Assembly (NCBI GenBank): GCA_036008175.1 | Contig: DASYOB010000095.1 | Coordinates: 28,722-92,721, forward strand | Direction of reading: 5' to 3' | From: DATARH01 sp036008175 | Lineage (GTDB): Bacteria > Pseudomonadota > Alphaproteobacteria > ATCC43930 > CGMCC-115725 | DNA length: 64,000 bases | Part shown: piece by piece, positions 33,311-41,926 of the stretch | Layout of the letters: each line of letters opens with the position of its first letter | Numbering within the stretch: the stretch's first letter is position 1 | Program-made: the position numbers and the translations under genes | The notes under the pieces: generated by a model | What the model saw: only the letters and a program-made list of their open reading frames with translations | Databases searched by the model: none | What the model was told of the DNA's origin: nothing

Positions 33311-33883
33311 TCAGCGCCCGCGGAAATGCTTGTAGAAGTCGATGGCCTCTGGCGTCTGCTGGAAGCCGACGACGATGGTGAGATCGCCCGGCGGCCGGCC
33401 GCCGAGCGGGATCGTCTCCTCGATATGATCGGTGATCCCGCCGCGTTTCGCCCCCGAAGGCAGCGACACCCGCACTGGGAAGGAGCGTTTGCTGAGGATC
33501 GCCTGGTCCGGACCGGTCACCGCGACAAAGTATTGCAGTGTCATGGCATCGGCCTGCGCCGCCGGGCCGCGCTCGCCAATGACGACGACGTCGAGCGCGG
33601 CGCGAACCGCATCCCCGGCCCGTTCGCATTTGACGGTGACCTCGCTGAGCACTCCGTAAAAGGCAACGCCCACCGGCTGGGTAGGCGCGCCCGGCGCGAA
33701 CACCGCTGTTTGCGACAGGGGCCGCAGGATAGCCGCGGTCGGACAGGTCGCGACCGGCTTCGCGTCGTCGGAGGAAGAACCGAACAGCCCGCAGCCCGCC
33801 ATCAAGGCGAAGGACGCCGTCGTCAGCACGGCGCGCGCATACGCCACAGCAGGCCGCCGCGGGCGACAGCTCCGATCAGGCAC
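33311..33883 (-). CDS. conserved alphaproteobacterial-type lipoprotein, function unknown
   Basis: The 190-residue precursor has a hydrophobic start and a lipobox LMAGC near residue 31. It continues with a single beta-rich domain (VAFYGVLSEVTVKCERAG, QYFVAVTGPDQAIL, FPVRVSLP, TIVVGFQQTPEAIDFYKHF). It would be anchored to the inner leaflet of the outer membrane or to the inner membrane. No enzyme motif is recognisable. Confidence 0.72.
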   Translation of the reverse strand: MPDRSCRPRRPAVAYARAVLTTASFALMAGCGLFGSSSDDAKPVATCPTAAILRPLSQTAVFAPGAPTQPVGVAFYGVLSEVTVKCERAGDAVRAALDVVVIGERGPAAQADAMTLQYFVAVTGPDQAILSKRSFPVRVSLPSGAKRGGITDHIEETIPLGGRPPGDLTIVVGFQQTPEAIDFYKHFRGR

Positions 33884-33896
33884 TTGCGTTACCGGT

Positions 33897-34136
33897 TCAA
33901 AGGGTGTTGTGGGTACCGTCGCAGAACGGCTTGTCGCCGGTCGCCTTGCAGCCGCAGAACCACAGCTCCTCGGACTTCGTGGCGGTGTAGAGCACCGGGC
34001 TCAGGCCGGTATCCTTGTGCGAGCCGTCGCAGAAAGGCTGGGTGTTGCTGCGGCCGCAGGCGCACCAGAAGTACCGTTTGCCTTCCTCGACCGTGAAATT
34101 ATAGGGCGCTTTCTGCGCCGGGATCGGTCCGTCCAT
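33897..34136 (-). CDS. CDGSH iron-sulfur domain protein, two clusters
   Basis: The 79-residue protein has two CDGSH repeats: CACGRSNTQPFCDGSH and CGCKATGDKPFCDGTH. Each supplies three Cys and one His for a labile 2Fe-2S cluster. Proteins of this size are redox or cluster-transfer proteins of uncertain role. It precedes thrB in the opposite direction. Confidence 0.92.
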   Translation of the reverse strand: MDGPIPAQKAPYNFTVEEGKRYFWCACGRSNTQPFCDGSHKDTGLSPVLYTATKSEELWFCGCKATGDKPFCDGTHNTL

Positions 34137-34262
34137 CTTTCTTCCCTGCCATCGCCCTTGCTAGTGTCCCGCCCGCATCGGCGCCGGTCTTCGGGCGGCG
34201 CGACTTTAGGCGAGGCTTGGTCGCTGCACAAGCCGATGCGATGGCGGGGACGTTGAACAGGC

Positions 34263-35228
34263 ATGGCGGTCTATACCGAAATAGGCGACGACGAGTTGCG
34301 CGACTTCGTCGCGCTGTACGACCTTGGAGAGGTGTTGTCGTGCAAGGGGATCGCCGAAGGCGTCGAGAACTCGAACTACCTCCTTACCACCGTGCGCGGC
34401 AACTTCATCTTGACCCTGTATGAGAAGCGTGTCGCGCGCGCGGACCTGCCGTTCTTTATCGCGCTGATGGACCACCTCGCGCATAACGGCGTTGCCTGCC
34501 CGACGCCGGTGCGGGCGCGCGACGGCGAGGCCCTGCGCGAGCTGTGCGGCCGCCCGGCGGCGATCGTGACCTTCCTGAACGGAATGTGGCCGCGTCGGAT
34601 CGAGCCGTTCCACTGCGCCGGGCTCGGCGGGGCGCTTGCCCGATTGCATCTCGCCGGCGCGTCTTTTCCGATGGCACGCAGCAACGATCTCGGGCCCGCG
34701 GGCTGGCGGCGATTGCACGCGGGCTGCGCCGCGCGCGCCGCAGAATTGCAGCCAGCACTTGCCACCGAGCTCGAGAAAGAGCTGCTTTTCCTTGAAAGCG
34801 CATGGCCGGGCGATCTGCCCAAGGGGGTGATCCATGCCGATTTGTTCCCGGACAATGTCTTCTTCCGCGCCCGCGAGCTGTCAGGGCTGATCGATTTCTA
34901 CTTCGCCTGCACCGATTTTTTTGCCTATGACATCGCGATCTGCCTGAACGCCTGGTGTTTCGAGCCGGACCTCAGCTTCAATGTGACCAAGGCGCGTCTG
35001 CTAGTCGGGTGTTACAGTAAAATTCGGCCGCTTGACCCGGCCGAACTCGCCGCCTTGCCCCTTCTCGCGCGCGGCAGCGCGCTGCGTTTCCTGCTGACCC
35101 GGCTCTACGACTGGCTCCACCAGACCGCGGGTGCGCTGGTGCGGCCAAAGGACCCGCTGGAATTCCTGAAGAAGCTGCGGTTTCACCGCGACATCGGCGG
35201 TCCTGCCGCTTATGGAATCGATGCCTGA
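34263..35228 (+). CDS. thrB: homoserine kinase, ThrB2 type
   Basis: The 321-residue kinase has an aminoglycoside-kinase-like fold. It shows EGVENSNYLLTTVRGNFILTLYEKR (nucleotide-binding hairpin), GVIHADLFPDNVFF (catalytic loop Asp and Asn) and LIDFYFACTDFFAYDIAI (metal-binding Asp). It phosphorylates homoserine on the way to threonine. This is the type found in alphaproteobacteria rather than the GHMP-type enzyme. Its 3' end overlaps the start of rnhA by 17 bases. Confidence 0.9.
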   Translation: MAVYTEIGDDELRDFVALYDLGEVLSCKGIAEGVENSNYLLTTVRGNFILTLYEKRVARADLPFFIALMDHLAHNGVACPTPVRARDGEALRELCGRPAAIVTFLNGMWPRRIEPFHCAGLGGALARLHLAGASFPMARSNDLGPAGWRRLHAGCAARAAELQPALATELEKELLFLESAWPGDLPKGVIHADLFPDNVFFRARELSGLIDFYFACTDFFAYDIAICLNAWCFEPDLSFNVTKARLLVGCYSKIRPLDPAELAALPLLARGSALRFLLTRLYDWLHQTAGALVRPKDPLEFLKKLRFHRDIGGPAAYGIDA

Positions 35229-35703
35229 GAGCCTGCCCCGTGCTCCACCCGGGGTCGAGATCTTCACCGATGGCGCCTGCAGCGGAAATCCAGGACCGGG
35301 CGGCTGGGGGGCCATCCTGCGCTACGGCACGGTCGAGAAGGAGCTGGCCGGCGGCGAGCCGGAAACCACCAACAACCGCATGGAGCTGATGGCCGCGATC
35401 GCCGGGCTGGAGGCGCTGAAGCGGCCGTGCAAGGTGCGGCTCTACACCGACAGCCAATACCTGCGCGACGGCATCACGCGGTGGCTTCCCGGCTGGAAGG
35501 CGCGCGGCTGGCGCACCGCGGCGAAGACGCCGGTCAAAAATGTCGATCTGTGGCAGCGGCTGGAGCAGGCTGCCGCCGCGCACGAGATTGAATGGCACTG
35601 GGTGCGCGGCCATGCCGGCCACCCGGAGAACGAACGCGCCGACGCGCTGGCCCGAGCCGGGCTGGAAGCAGCCCGGGCGCGAGTAATTATCCCGAAGAGC
35701 TGA
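35212..35703 (+). CDS. rnhA: ribonuclease HI
   Basis: The 163-residue endonuclease removes RNA from RNA-DNA hybrids. The four catalytic acids are present: Asp in FTDGACSGNPGPGGW, Glu in NNRMELMAA, Asp in YTDSQYL and Asp in ERADALARAG. ATG 35212 is used; ATG 35221 would shorten it by three residues. It overlaps thrB, a gene pair found together in many alphaproteobacteria. Confidence 0.95.
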   Translation: MESMPESLPRAPPGVEIFTDGACSGNPGPGGWGAILRYGTVEKELAGGEPETTNNRMELMAAIAGLEALKRPCKVRLYTDSQYLRDGITRWLPGWKARGWRTAAKTPVKNVDLWQRLEQAAAAHEIEWHWVRGHAGHPENERADALARAGLEAARARVIIPKS

Positions 35704-35739
35704 TTTGCAGATCGAGCCTGGCAGTTCAACAGCGCAGCG

Positions 35740-36267
35740 TCAGTCGGAAGCTGCTGCAGCAGAATCCGGATTGCCGCGGTAGCGCCACGTCCTGCTGTTG
35801 CCGACCTGCTCGGCGACGCGACGCCCCTCGAGCTGGCCGAGCGCATGGCGGATTGAGGTGAAGGCCATCGCGACCCCCTTGTCGCGCTGCAGCGCGGTGC
35901 GTATTTCGGCCGGACGCACGGCGCGGGGGGCCATCGACTGCAAAATCTCCTCGATCATCCGCGCATTGGAGCCGCGTTGCGGCCGCCGCGCTGATGCGCC
36001 TCGGCTCGACTTTGCGGCGCGACGCGGCGACCGGGCAGCCCGGGCGGGACGCTGTGCCGCTGGTTTAGCCGCCGCCACTGGCGGCGATTTACGCGCGCGG
36101 CGCCCGCGCGTCCGGCGCTGAGGCGGCGCGGACGGCGTATCGGTTGATGCCGGTTTTGCGCTGAAATCCCGGATCGCCTGCATTGCGGCCGCGTATCCGG
36201 CTGCGAAGGCCTCGCGGCGCACGGCTTCGATTTGTTGTTGCAACTGGGTGAGAGCTGTCTGCGCCAT
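35740..36267 (-). CDS. basic-linker protein with a winged-helix-like C-terminus
   Basis: The protein of about 175 residues starts with a helical segment (ALTQLQQQIEAVRREAFAAGYAAAMQAIRDF). A disordered Arg, Ala and Pro-rich stretch of about 80 residues follows. It ends with a compact helical domain (NARMIEEILQSMAPRAVRPAEIRTALQRDKGVAMAFTS-type start, then IRHALGQLEGRRVAEQV). The last part looks like a winged helix. It may bind DNA through the basic linker. The start at 36267 follows GGAGAGG. Confidence 0.65.
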   Translation of the reverse strand: MAQTALTQLQQQIEAVRREAFAAGYAAAMQAIRDFSAKPASTDTPSAPPQRRTRGRRARKSPPVAAAKPAAQRPARAARSPRRAAKSSRGASARRPQRGSNARMIEEILQSMAPRAVRPAEIRTALQRDKGVAMAFTSIRHALGQLEGRRVAEQVGNSRTWRYRGNPDSAAAASD

Positions 36268-36342
36268 CCCCGTTCCTCTCCCTGATAAGTCGCCTAATGA
36301 TAGCACCTTTGCAACTTTAGGACTAGATCGGCCGCCGCTTGG

Positions 36343-36684
36343 TCATTTCAGCCGCTCCCGCGGTGGGCGGGTCTCGGTGACAAGATCGCGCAGCACCGGC
36401 TTGCCGGGCAGCGGTTCGAGCGTCATAACGCGGTCATCGCGCAGCCGCGTCGTGCAGGCGTAATCGACGGTTCCGTCGATGGCGATGGTGCATTCCTTGC
36501 ACACGTTGGCGTTGATACAGCTATAGCGGATGGCGAGCGACGGATCCTGCCGGTTGCGGATCCAGATCAGCGCGTCCAGCACCGACGCGCCTTCCTCGAA
36601 CGGCACCGTGAATTCCTGATAGCGCGGCGCTGTTTCGTCGGCCGTGCCGCGCCGCACGCGGAGACGGGCAATCCGCGCCGTCAT
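36343..36684 (-). CDS. stand-alone 2Fe-2S subunit, SdhB/FrdB N-terminal type
   Basis: The 113-residue protein corresponds only to the plant-ferredoxin domain of succinate dehydrogenase iron-sulfur subunits (ASVLDALIWIRNRQDPSLAIRYSC). Cys ligands lie in CINANVCKEC and DYAC. The first spacing is five residues rather than the usual four. The 4Fe-4S and 3Fe-4S domains of a full SdhB are missing. It overlaps the upstream flavoprotein gene by four bases, so the pair works together. Confidence 0.8.
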   Translation of the reverse strand: MTARIARLRVRRGTADETAPRYQEFTVPFEEGASVLDALIWIRNRQDPSLAIRYSCINANVCKECTIAIDGTVDYACTTRLRDDRVMTLEPLPGKPVLRDLVTETRPPRERLK

Positions 36685-38372
36685 CGGCTCGAGCTGACTG
36701 CGATGGTGCCGTCTGCCGCCATCGTTACCCGCTGACTGAACATCCAGGCCGGATCTGTTGCCGGGTAATCCTCGCGCTGGTGGGCGCCACGGCTTTCGCA
36801 GCGCGCCGCGGCAGCGCGCGCCACCGCCTCCGCGGCCACGAGGCTCGCCCGCAGCTCGAACCAGTCGGCGACCGCCGGGTTGAAGCAGTGGCCGGGCGCG
36901 ATCGCCACTTCATCCAACCCGGCCCGCAGCTCACTGAGCCGGGCAAGCGCGCGTCCGAGACCCGCGGCGTCCCGGAACGGTCCGACCTCGACCCACATCA
37001 GCGTGCGCAGCTCCTCCAGAAGCTCCGCCGCCGAGACTTGGCCGTTACGGCCGGCCGCGAGCGAACGAACGCGCTCGACCGCCGGCGCGGCGGCGGGCGG
37101 CTGCCAGTTCCGCGATCGGCTTGCGACATACGCTGCGGCACAGCGCCCGGCATGCTCGCCGAAGACCAGCGCTTCCGGTATGGCATTTCCCGACAGTCGG
37201 TTTGCCCCATTGGCGCCGCCTGCGGCTTCGCCCGCCGCGAACAGTCCAGGCACGCGGCTCGCCATGTGCTCGCCCACGGCGATGCCGCCCATGTGATAAT
37301 GCGCGATCGGGGCGACCTCGATCGGCATGCGGGTCAAATCGATGCCGTTTTGCGCCAGCTTCTCGATGACTGGCCCGAACGCGGCCTCAAGGGCAGCACG
37401 CGGCACATGCGTGAACGACAGATAGACGCCGCCATGCGGCGACCCTCGCCCAGCCGCGACCTCCTTGGTGATCGCATAGGTGGCGAGGTCGCGCGGGGTG
37501 GTGTAGCCGCTCGTTTCGTCGCTGCCGTAGCCCGGCAGGAATTCGCGGCCATTCCCGTCGAGCAGCCGGCCGCCAAGCTTATAGCGAAACGGGTCCCACA
37601 TGATCGGATCCATGCCGACCAGCCGCGGCGCCAGATGCCCGATCGGGAAAAACTGGACGAATTCCATATCGACGAGTTCGGCACCCGCGGTGAGCGCCAG
37701 CGCATAGCCGTCGCCGCCCATATTGGCCGAGGCGCTGTTGCGTTGGAAAATCCGGGTCAAGCCGCCGGCCGCGATGACCACTGCCTTCGCAGCAATCGTC
37801 ACCGGCTCGCCGGAAACGGCGTCAAGCGCGACGGCGCCGACGACCTCCCCGTCTGCGGTGACCGGATCGGTGACCGTCAGGTTGCTGACCCGCCGGATCG
37901 CCTCCACCCGCCCGAGCCGACGCCGCAGGGTCGCGGCGACGGCAGGGCCGGTGTTCAGGAAATCGACATAGCAGCAGCGTGGCCGCGAATGACCGGGCGC
38001 GGTGACCTGGGCGATGCGCCCATTCTCGCGGCGCGCCCAGCCGACCCGCCATTCCCCCATCTCGCGGATGCGTGCCGGCGAGTCCTCGCACAGCACGGCG
38101 GCGAGGTTCTCGTCGCAGAGGCCGCGGCCGGCGGCGAGCGTGTCTTCGAGATGCGCGGTCCAGTCGTCGAGGCATTCCTCGCCGAGCGCCGCCGCAACGG
38201 TCATCTGCGCCATGACGGTGGCGCCGCCGCGGCCGACCAGGCTCTTGTCGACCAGCAGCACCCGCTCAGCCCCCGCGTTCGCGGCGGAGAGCGCGGCGTA
38301 CATCCCGGCTCCGCCGGCGCCGACGATCAGGATGTCGGTCTCGGTATGGGTCACTGCCTCGATATGGCTCAC
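36681..38372 (-). CDS. FAD-dependent SdhA/FrdA-family flavoprotein
   Basis: The flavoprotein of about 563 residues binds FAD through ILIVGAGGAGMYAAL and has RGGATVMAQMT where SdhA covalently holds FAD by a His. No His is present there, so the flavin is probably non-covalent. Further family blocks are IAHYHMGGIAVG and ANRLSGNAIPEALVFGEHAG. It pairs with the small 2Fe-2S protein at 36343. It could oxidise or reduce a C4-like acid or another substrate. The start is uncertain; GTG 38372 is used. Confidence 0.82.
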   Translation of the reverse strand: MSHIEAVTHTETDILIVGAGGAGMYAALSAANAGAERVLLVDKSLVGRGGATVMAQMTVAAALGEECLDDWTAHLEDTLAAGRGLCDENLAAVLCEDSPARIREMGEWRVGWARRENGRIAQVTAPGHSRPRCCYVDFLNTGPAVAATLRRRLGRVEAIRRVSNLTVTDPVTADGEVVGAVALDAVSGEPVTIAAKAVVIAAGGLTRIFQRNSASANMGGDGYALALTAGAELVDMEFVQFFPIGHLAPRLVGMDPIMWDPFRYKLGGRLLDGNGREFLPGYGSDETSGYTTPRDLATYAITKEVAAGRGSPHGGVYLSFTHVPRAALEAAFGPVIEKLAQNGIDLTRMPIEVAPIAHYHMGGIAVGEHMASRVPGLFAAGEAAGGANGANRLSGNAIPEALVFGEHAGRCAAAYVASRSRNWQPPAAAPAVERVRSLAAGRNGQVSAAELLEELRTLMWVEVGPFRDAAGLGRALARLSELRAGLDEVAIAPGHCFNPAVADWFELRASLVAAEAVARAAAARCESRGAHQREDYPATDPAWMFSQRVTMAADGTIAVSSSR

Positions 38373-38500
38373 TGCGCCGATTTCATGCCTGCCCGAGCAA
38401 GCCATCGATCGGCACGGCAAGACCGGGATCGACGCTCATGCCGCTTGTCCTCGTTCCAGTCATTGCCGACGATAGCAGCGGAATTCGGAGGAGACGAGCG

Positions 38501-39739
38501 ATGGAGATTGCCATCGTCGGCGGCGGCATTGTCGGGCTCGGCCTTGCGCTCAACCTGCACCAGCGCGGCTTGACCTGCCGCGTCTACGAGGCGGTGTCGG
38601 AAGTGAAAGAGCTCGGGGTCGGCATCACGCTCTTGCCGCATGCGATGTCGGAGCTGGCTCGGCTCGGGCTGCAGGAAATATTGGAGCCGCTTGGCATCGA
38701 GAACCAGGAAAGCTGCTTCTTCAACCGCTTCGGCCAGCTGATCTACCGCGAGCCGCGCGGCCGCTTCGCCGGCTACGCGGTGCCGGAGATCGGCATGCAT
38801 CGCGGCCGGCTGCACCGGGTGCTGTACGATACGGCGCTCGATCGGCTCGGCGCCGACCGCGTCATCCCCGATCGCCGCTGCACCGGCCTGGAGCAGGACG
38901 TTGGTGGCGTGACATTGCACTTCCGCCAAACCAGCACCGGCGCGGCGCTGCCACCAATGCGGGCCGATGTCGCCATTGCCTGCGACGGGGTCAATTCGAA
39001 GATCCGCGCCCAGTTCTACCCCGAGGAGCGGCTCGTCTTCACCGGCATCAACACCTGGCGCGGCGTGACGAGGCGGCCGCCGATCCTGACCGGCCGCAGC
39101 TATATGCGCGTCGGCTCGATCCGCACCGGCAAGATCGTGATCTACCCGATCATCGACGACATCGACGCTGAGGGAAATCAGCTGATCAACTGGACGACCG
39201 AGATCGAGACCGGCGGCGAACAGCAGAACGATTGGAACAAGCCCGGCCGGGTCGAGGACTTCATTCGGATCTACGACAGCTGGCGCTTCGACTGGCTGGA
39301 TGTGGCCGAACTGATCCGCCGCGCCGAGGCGATCTTCGAATACCCGATGGTCGACAAGGACCCGATCGAGCGCTGGTCGTTCGGCCGGGTCACCTTGGCT
39401 GGCGATGCGGCGCATCCAATGTACCCGCGCGGTTCCACGGGCTCGGCGCAGGGCCTGATCGATGCACGCATTCTCGCGGACAAGCTGCTAGAGGACCCCG
39501 ATCCGGTAGCCGCGCTGCGCGCGTACGAGGCTGCCCGCGCCGGGCCGGCCGGCAAGGTCGTGCTGACCAACCGCACCGCACCGCCCGACTACATCAATAT
39601 CAAGGTCGAGGAGCTGACCGGCGACCGTCCGTTCGACAACCTCGACGATTACATCACCCAGGATCAGCTGCGCGCGCTATCCGACCAGTACAAGCGGGTC
39701 GCCGGCTACAGTGTCGAGCAGCTGAACGGGACGTCGTGA
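38501..39739 (+). CDS. flavin-dependent monooxygenase (UbiH/salicylate hydroxylase type)
   Basis: The protein of about 412 residues has the three group A flavoprotein motifs: GGGIVGLGLALNLHQRG, a DG-like ACDGVNSKIRAQF and VTLAGDAAHPMYPRGSTGSAQGL. It hydroxylates an aromatic or related ring using NAD(P)H and oxygen. ATG 38501 with GGAGGAG is a clear start. The gene diverges from the flavoprotein at 36681 and ends at a strong hairpin at 39743. Confidence 0.86.
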   Translation: MEIAIVGGGIVGLGLALNLHQRGLTCRVYEAVSEVKELGVGITLLPHAMSELARLGLQEILEPLGIENQESCFFNRFGQLIYREPRGRFAGYAVPEIGMHRGRLHRVLYDTALDRLGADRVIPDRRCTGLEQDVGGVTLHFRQTSTGAALPPMRADVAIACDGVNSKIRAQFYPEERLVFTGINTWRGVTRRPPILTGRSYMRVGSIRTGKIVIYPIIDDIDAEGNQLINWTTEIETGGEQQNDWNKPGRVEDFIRIYDSWRFDWLDVAELIRRAEAIFEYPMVDKDPIERWSFGRVTLAGDAAHPMYPRGSTGSAQGLIDARILADKLLEDPDPVAALRAYEAARAGPAGKVVLTNRTAPPDYINIKVEELTGDRPFDNLDDYITQDQLRALSDQYKRVAGYSVEQLNGTS

Positions 39740-39742
39740 GTG

Positions 39743-39769
39743 CCCCTCTCCCGCATTGCGGGAGAGGGG
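39743..39769. terminator. 12-base hairpin between convergent genes
   Basis: CCCCTCTCCCGC (39743-39754) and GCGGGAGAGGGG (39758-39769) pair perfectly around ATT. It sits between the convergent monooxygenase and RraA genes and probably ends transcription from both sides. Neither side has a clear T-tract. The same CTCCCGC design is a common scattered hairpin in proteobacterial genomes. Confidence 0.65.
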
Positions 39770-39775
39770 ATAAAT

Positions 39776-40483
39776 TCAGTGGATCTCGTCCTGCTCGCGG
39801 AAGGCCCGCCGCAGCTGCTCGATCGAGAAGCCGGGCTGCTTCGAGGCTTCGATGATGACCCGTTCGCGGCGGGTCAGCAGATCGACCGCTTCCGGGATCT
39901 TCGCGACCGCTTCGGGCGGGACCACGACCGCGCCGTGGCGGTCGGCATGAATGATGTCGTTGGCGGAGACGACCATGCCGGCGACGCTGACCGTGCCGCC
40001 GAACTCGACCAGATGCACATGCGCGTGGCTCGGCATAACGGAGCCAGCCAGCACAAAGAAACCTTCCGCCATCGCGTCGAGGTCGCGCACCGAGCCGTCG
40101 GTGATCACGCCGACGCATCCCAAGCCCTTGTGCACATGCGTCTGCACCTCGCCCCAGAAGGCGCCAAAGCCGGTGTCAGGGGCGTCGATGTCCTGGATCA
40201 CCGAGAGGCTCGGCAACGGCTTCTCAGCGATGTGCTCGTAATAGCCGAGGCGGATGCGGGTCGCGCTGTCGCGGTCGCGCGGATGCGGCTCGCGCGAGCG
40301 GATCAGCGCGGTGCGGGCGAAGCCGACCACCGGCTTCATCTCGGAAAACGGCGCGACCAGCGGCCGGCGGGTAAAGCCGATGGCGCGGCGCGCCGGCGCG
40401 ACGATTTCGAGCGCGTTGCAGATCGTCGGGGTGTCCCAGGCGCGCAGGGCTTCGAGGCTCTTGGCATCGGGCAGGTTGGGCAT
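39776..40483 (-). CDS. RraA-like protein / 4-hydroxy-4-methyl-2-oxoglutarate aldolase family
   Basis: The 235-residue protein has the RraA fold signature: WDTPTICNALE, FWGEVQTHVHKGLGCVGVITDGSVRDLD and VVPPEAVAKIPEAV. In this family some members are class II aldolases of protocatechuate or gallate breakdown, and others bind RNase E. The neighbouring aromatic-degradation enzymes favour an aldolase role here. It ends against the hairpin at 39743. Confidence 0.84.
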   Translation of the reverse strand: MPNLPDAKSLEALRAWDTPTICNALEIVAPARRAIGFTRRPLVAPFSEMKPVVGFARTALIRSREPHPRDRDSATRIRLGYYEHIAEKPLPSLSVIQDIDAPDTGFGAFWGEVQTHVHKGLGCVGVITDGSVRDLDAMAEGFFVLAGSVMPSHAHVHLVEFGGTVSVAGMVVSANDIIHADRHGAVVVPPEAVAKIPEAVDLLTRRERVIIEASKQPGFSIEQLRRAFREQDEIH

Positions 40484-40604
40484 CAGGGGTCTCCGGCCGG
40501 TCGAGGTTGAGCGCTCGCTTTATGGAGAATGCCGGCCGGCCGCAAGGTTCTTTTCCGCTTGCGCGGTTTCGCGCATCATCCGCGCAGAATTCCCGGAGGC
40601 GCAG

Positions 40605-41156
40605 ATGAGCTACACGGTCAGCCATTTCGAAATTCGCGCGCGCGATCCCGCGGCGCTGGCGAAATTCTATACCGAGGTATTGGGCTTCATCGTCAGCGAC
40701 CGCGGCGTCCTCGACCGCGGCCCGGCGAAAGGCCGCGAGCTGATCTTCCTCAGCCATAGCCCGGAAGAGCATCACCAGATCGTGCTGATCCCGACCGAGG
40801 CGAGCGCCCCCGGCAGCGGCATCGGCCATGTCGCGTTCCGCGTCGACAGCCTCGACGAGGTCCGCCGCGTCTACGAAAAGGTTCGCCAGCTGCCGCACGC
40901 CAAGCCCGAGCCGGTTTCGCACGCCAACACCTGGTCGGTCTATTTCCGCGATCCCGAAGACAACCGCATCGAGGTGTTCACGCAGACGCCCTGGCACGCC
41001 ACGCAGCCGTGCCGGTTCGATGTCGATTACGGTTTGTCGGATGTGAAGTTGAAAGAGACGACGCTCGCGAGTGCACGCAGCCTTGATGGCTTTGCCAGCA
41101 CCGAGGCGTGGCAGGAAGCGTTCACACGCCGTTTCGAGGACGCCGGGGTAAAATAA
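40605..41156 (+). CDS. VOC-family dioxygenase-like protein
   Basis: The 183-residue protein carries one vicinal-oxygen-chelate unit pair: HFEIRARDPAALAKFYTEVLGF, EHHQIVLIP and IGHVAFRV. The metal ligands His and the final Glu in DNRIEVF are in the expected places, as in catechol extradiol dioxygenases and related enzymes. A GGAGG site lies 5 bases before the ATG. The substrate is unknown; its position next to RraA suggests aromatic catabolism. Confidence 0.82.
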   Translation: MSYTVSHFEIRARDPAALAKFYTEVLGFIVSDRGVLDRGPAKGRELIFLSHSPEEHHQIVLIPTEASAPGSGIGHVAFRVDSLDEVRRVYEKVRQLPHAKPEPVSHANTWSVYFRDPEDNRIEVFTQTPWHATQPCRFDVDYGLSDVKLKETTLASARSLDGFASTEAWQEAFTRRFEDAGVK

Positions 41157-41198
41157 GCGCCGGCACACCGATCGCCAGTCGCTGTTCCGGCGGCTAAA

Positions 41199-41324
41199 TC
41201 AGCCGCCGGCGCCGCCGGCTATCGCCAGGCTGAGCGGCAGCGCCGCCAGAACGAGCGTCACCACGATCGCCAGGACGCGTTCGCCCCGGCTCCACTTATT
41301 CCAGTCGGCAACCCAATCACGCAC
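41199..41324 (-). CDS. possible 41-residue single-span membrane miniprotein
   Basis: A GTG frame encodes an amphipathic start (RDWVADWNKWSRGER), one strongly hydrophobic helix (VLAIVVTLVLAALPLSLAIA) and a glycine tail. A GGGAG site lies about 9 bases upstream. It is too short for routine gene callers. No family is recognised, but the clean anchor-helix design in an otherwise empty gap is suggestive. Confidence 0.45.
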   Translation of the reverse strand: MRDWVADWNKWSRGERVLAIVVTLVLAALPLSLAIAGGAGG

Positions 41325-41503
41325 AGACGAGCACTCCCGGATTCAAACCCCCTGGCCTCCTCGATTGATACAGGCGCGGCTGTGAACCACTGGTTAATCC
41401 GGCACGCAGCACGGAGTGTCATTGCCTTGTCGTCCGCCGGCGGCTCGGTCATGATTGTCGGGCAGATTGTCGCACCCCAACCCGATCACGAGGGAGGCCT
41501 GCC

Positions 41504-41797
41504 GTGCCGAGCTACGTCATGCTGGCCAATTGGACCGATCAGGGCGCCCGCCAGGTCAAGGAATCCCCCAAACGGCTGGATGCCGCGAAACGGGCGCTTA
41601 TCGAAATGGGCGGCGAGTTCAAGTCGGTGTACATGACGATGGGCGATTACGACCTGATCGTCGTCTACGAGGCGCCCGATGACGCGGTGGCCGCGCGCTT
41701 CACTCTGTTGCTGGCGCAGTTGGGATCGGTGCGCACGAAAACGTTGAAAGCGTTCCCGGAAGCCGCTTATCGCGAGATCATCCACTCGCTCCGCTGA
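41504..41797 (+). CDS. GYD-domain protein
   Basis: The 97-residue protein matches the GYD family: YVMLANWTDQGARQVKESPKR, GGEFKSVYMTMGDYDLIVVYEAPDD and VRTKTLKAFPEAAYREII. The fold is a dimeric ferredoxin-like barrel of unknown role. It starts at GTG with GGGAGG upstream. Confidence 0.88.
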   Translation: MPSYVMLANWTDQGARQVKESPKRLDAAKRALIEMGGEFKSVYMTMGDYDLIVVYEAPDDAVAARFTLLLAQLGSVRTKTLKAFPEAAYREIIHSLR

Positions 41798-41829
41798 ACC
41801 GAAGCGGCGAGTGTGCCCAGTTGATTGAA

Positions 41830-41909
41830 CGTCACCCCGCGGAAGCGGGGGTCCAGGGCAGGCGACGCAGCCCTAAAGCTCCTGGATTCCCGCTTTCGCC
41901 GGAATGACG
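41830..41909. repeat. palindromic intergenic repeat, copy 2
   Basis: The unit has the same layout as the one at 4288-4366: an outer inverted repeat beginning CGTCACCCCGCGGAAGCGGG and ending CGGAATGACG, with GTCCAG and CTGGAT inside. It sits just upstream of the isocitrate-lyase-like gene, whose longer in-frame start would read through it. Confidence 0.8.
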
Positions 41910-41926
41910 CTTGGGAGGGGAAGGGG

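Noticed and set aside
41336..41360. tRNA T-arm-like sequence
   Set aside because: A GGTTTGAATCC-like stretch appears on the minus strand, but no acceptor, D or anticodon stems fit around it.
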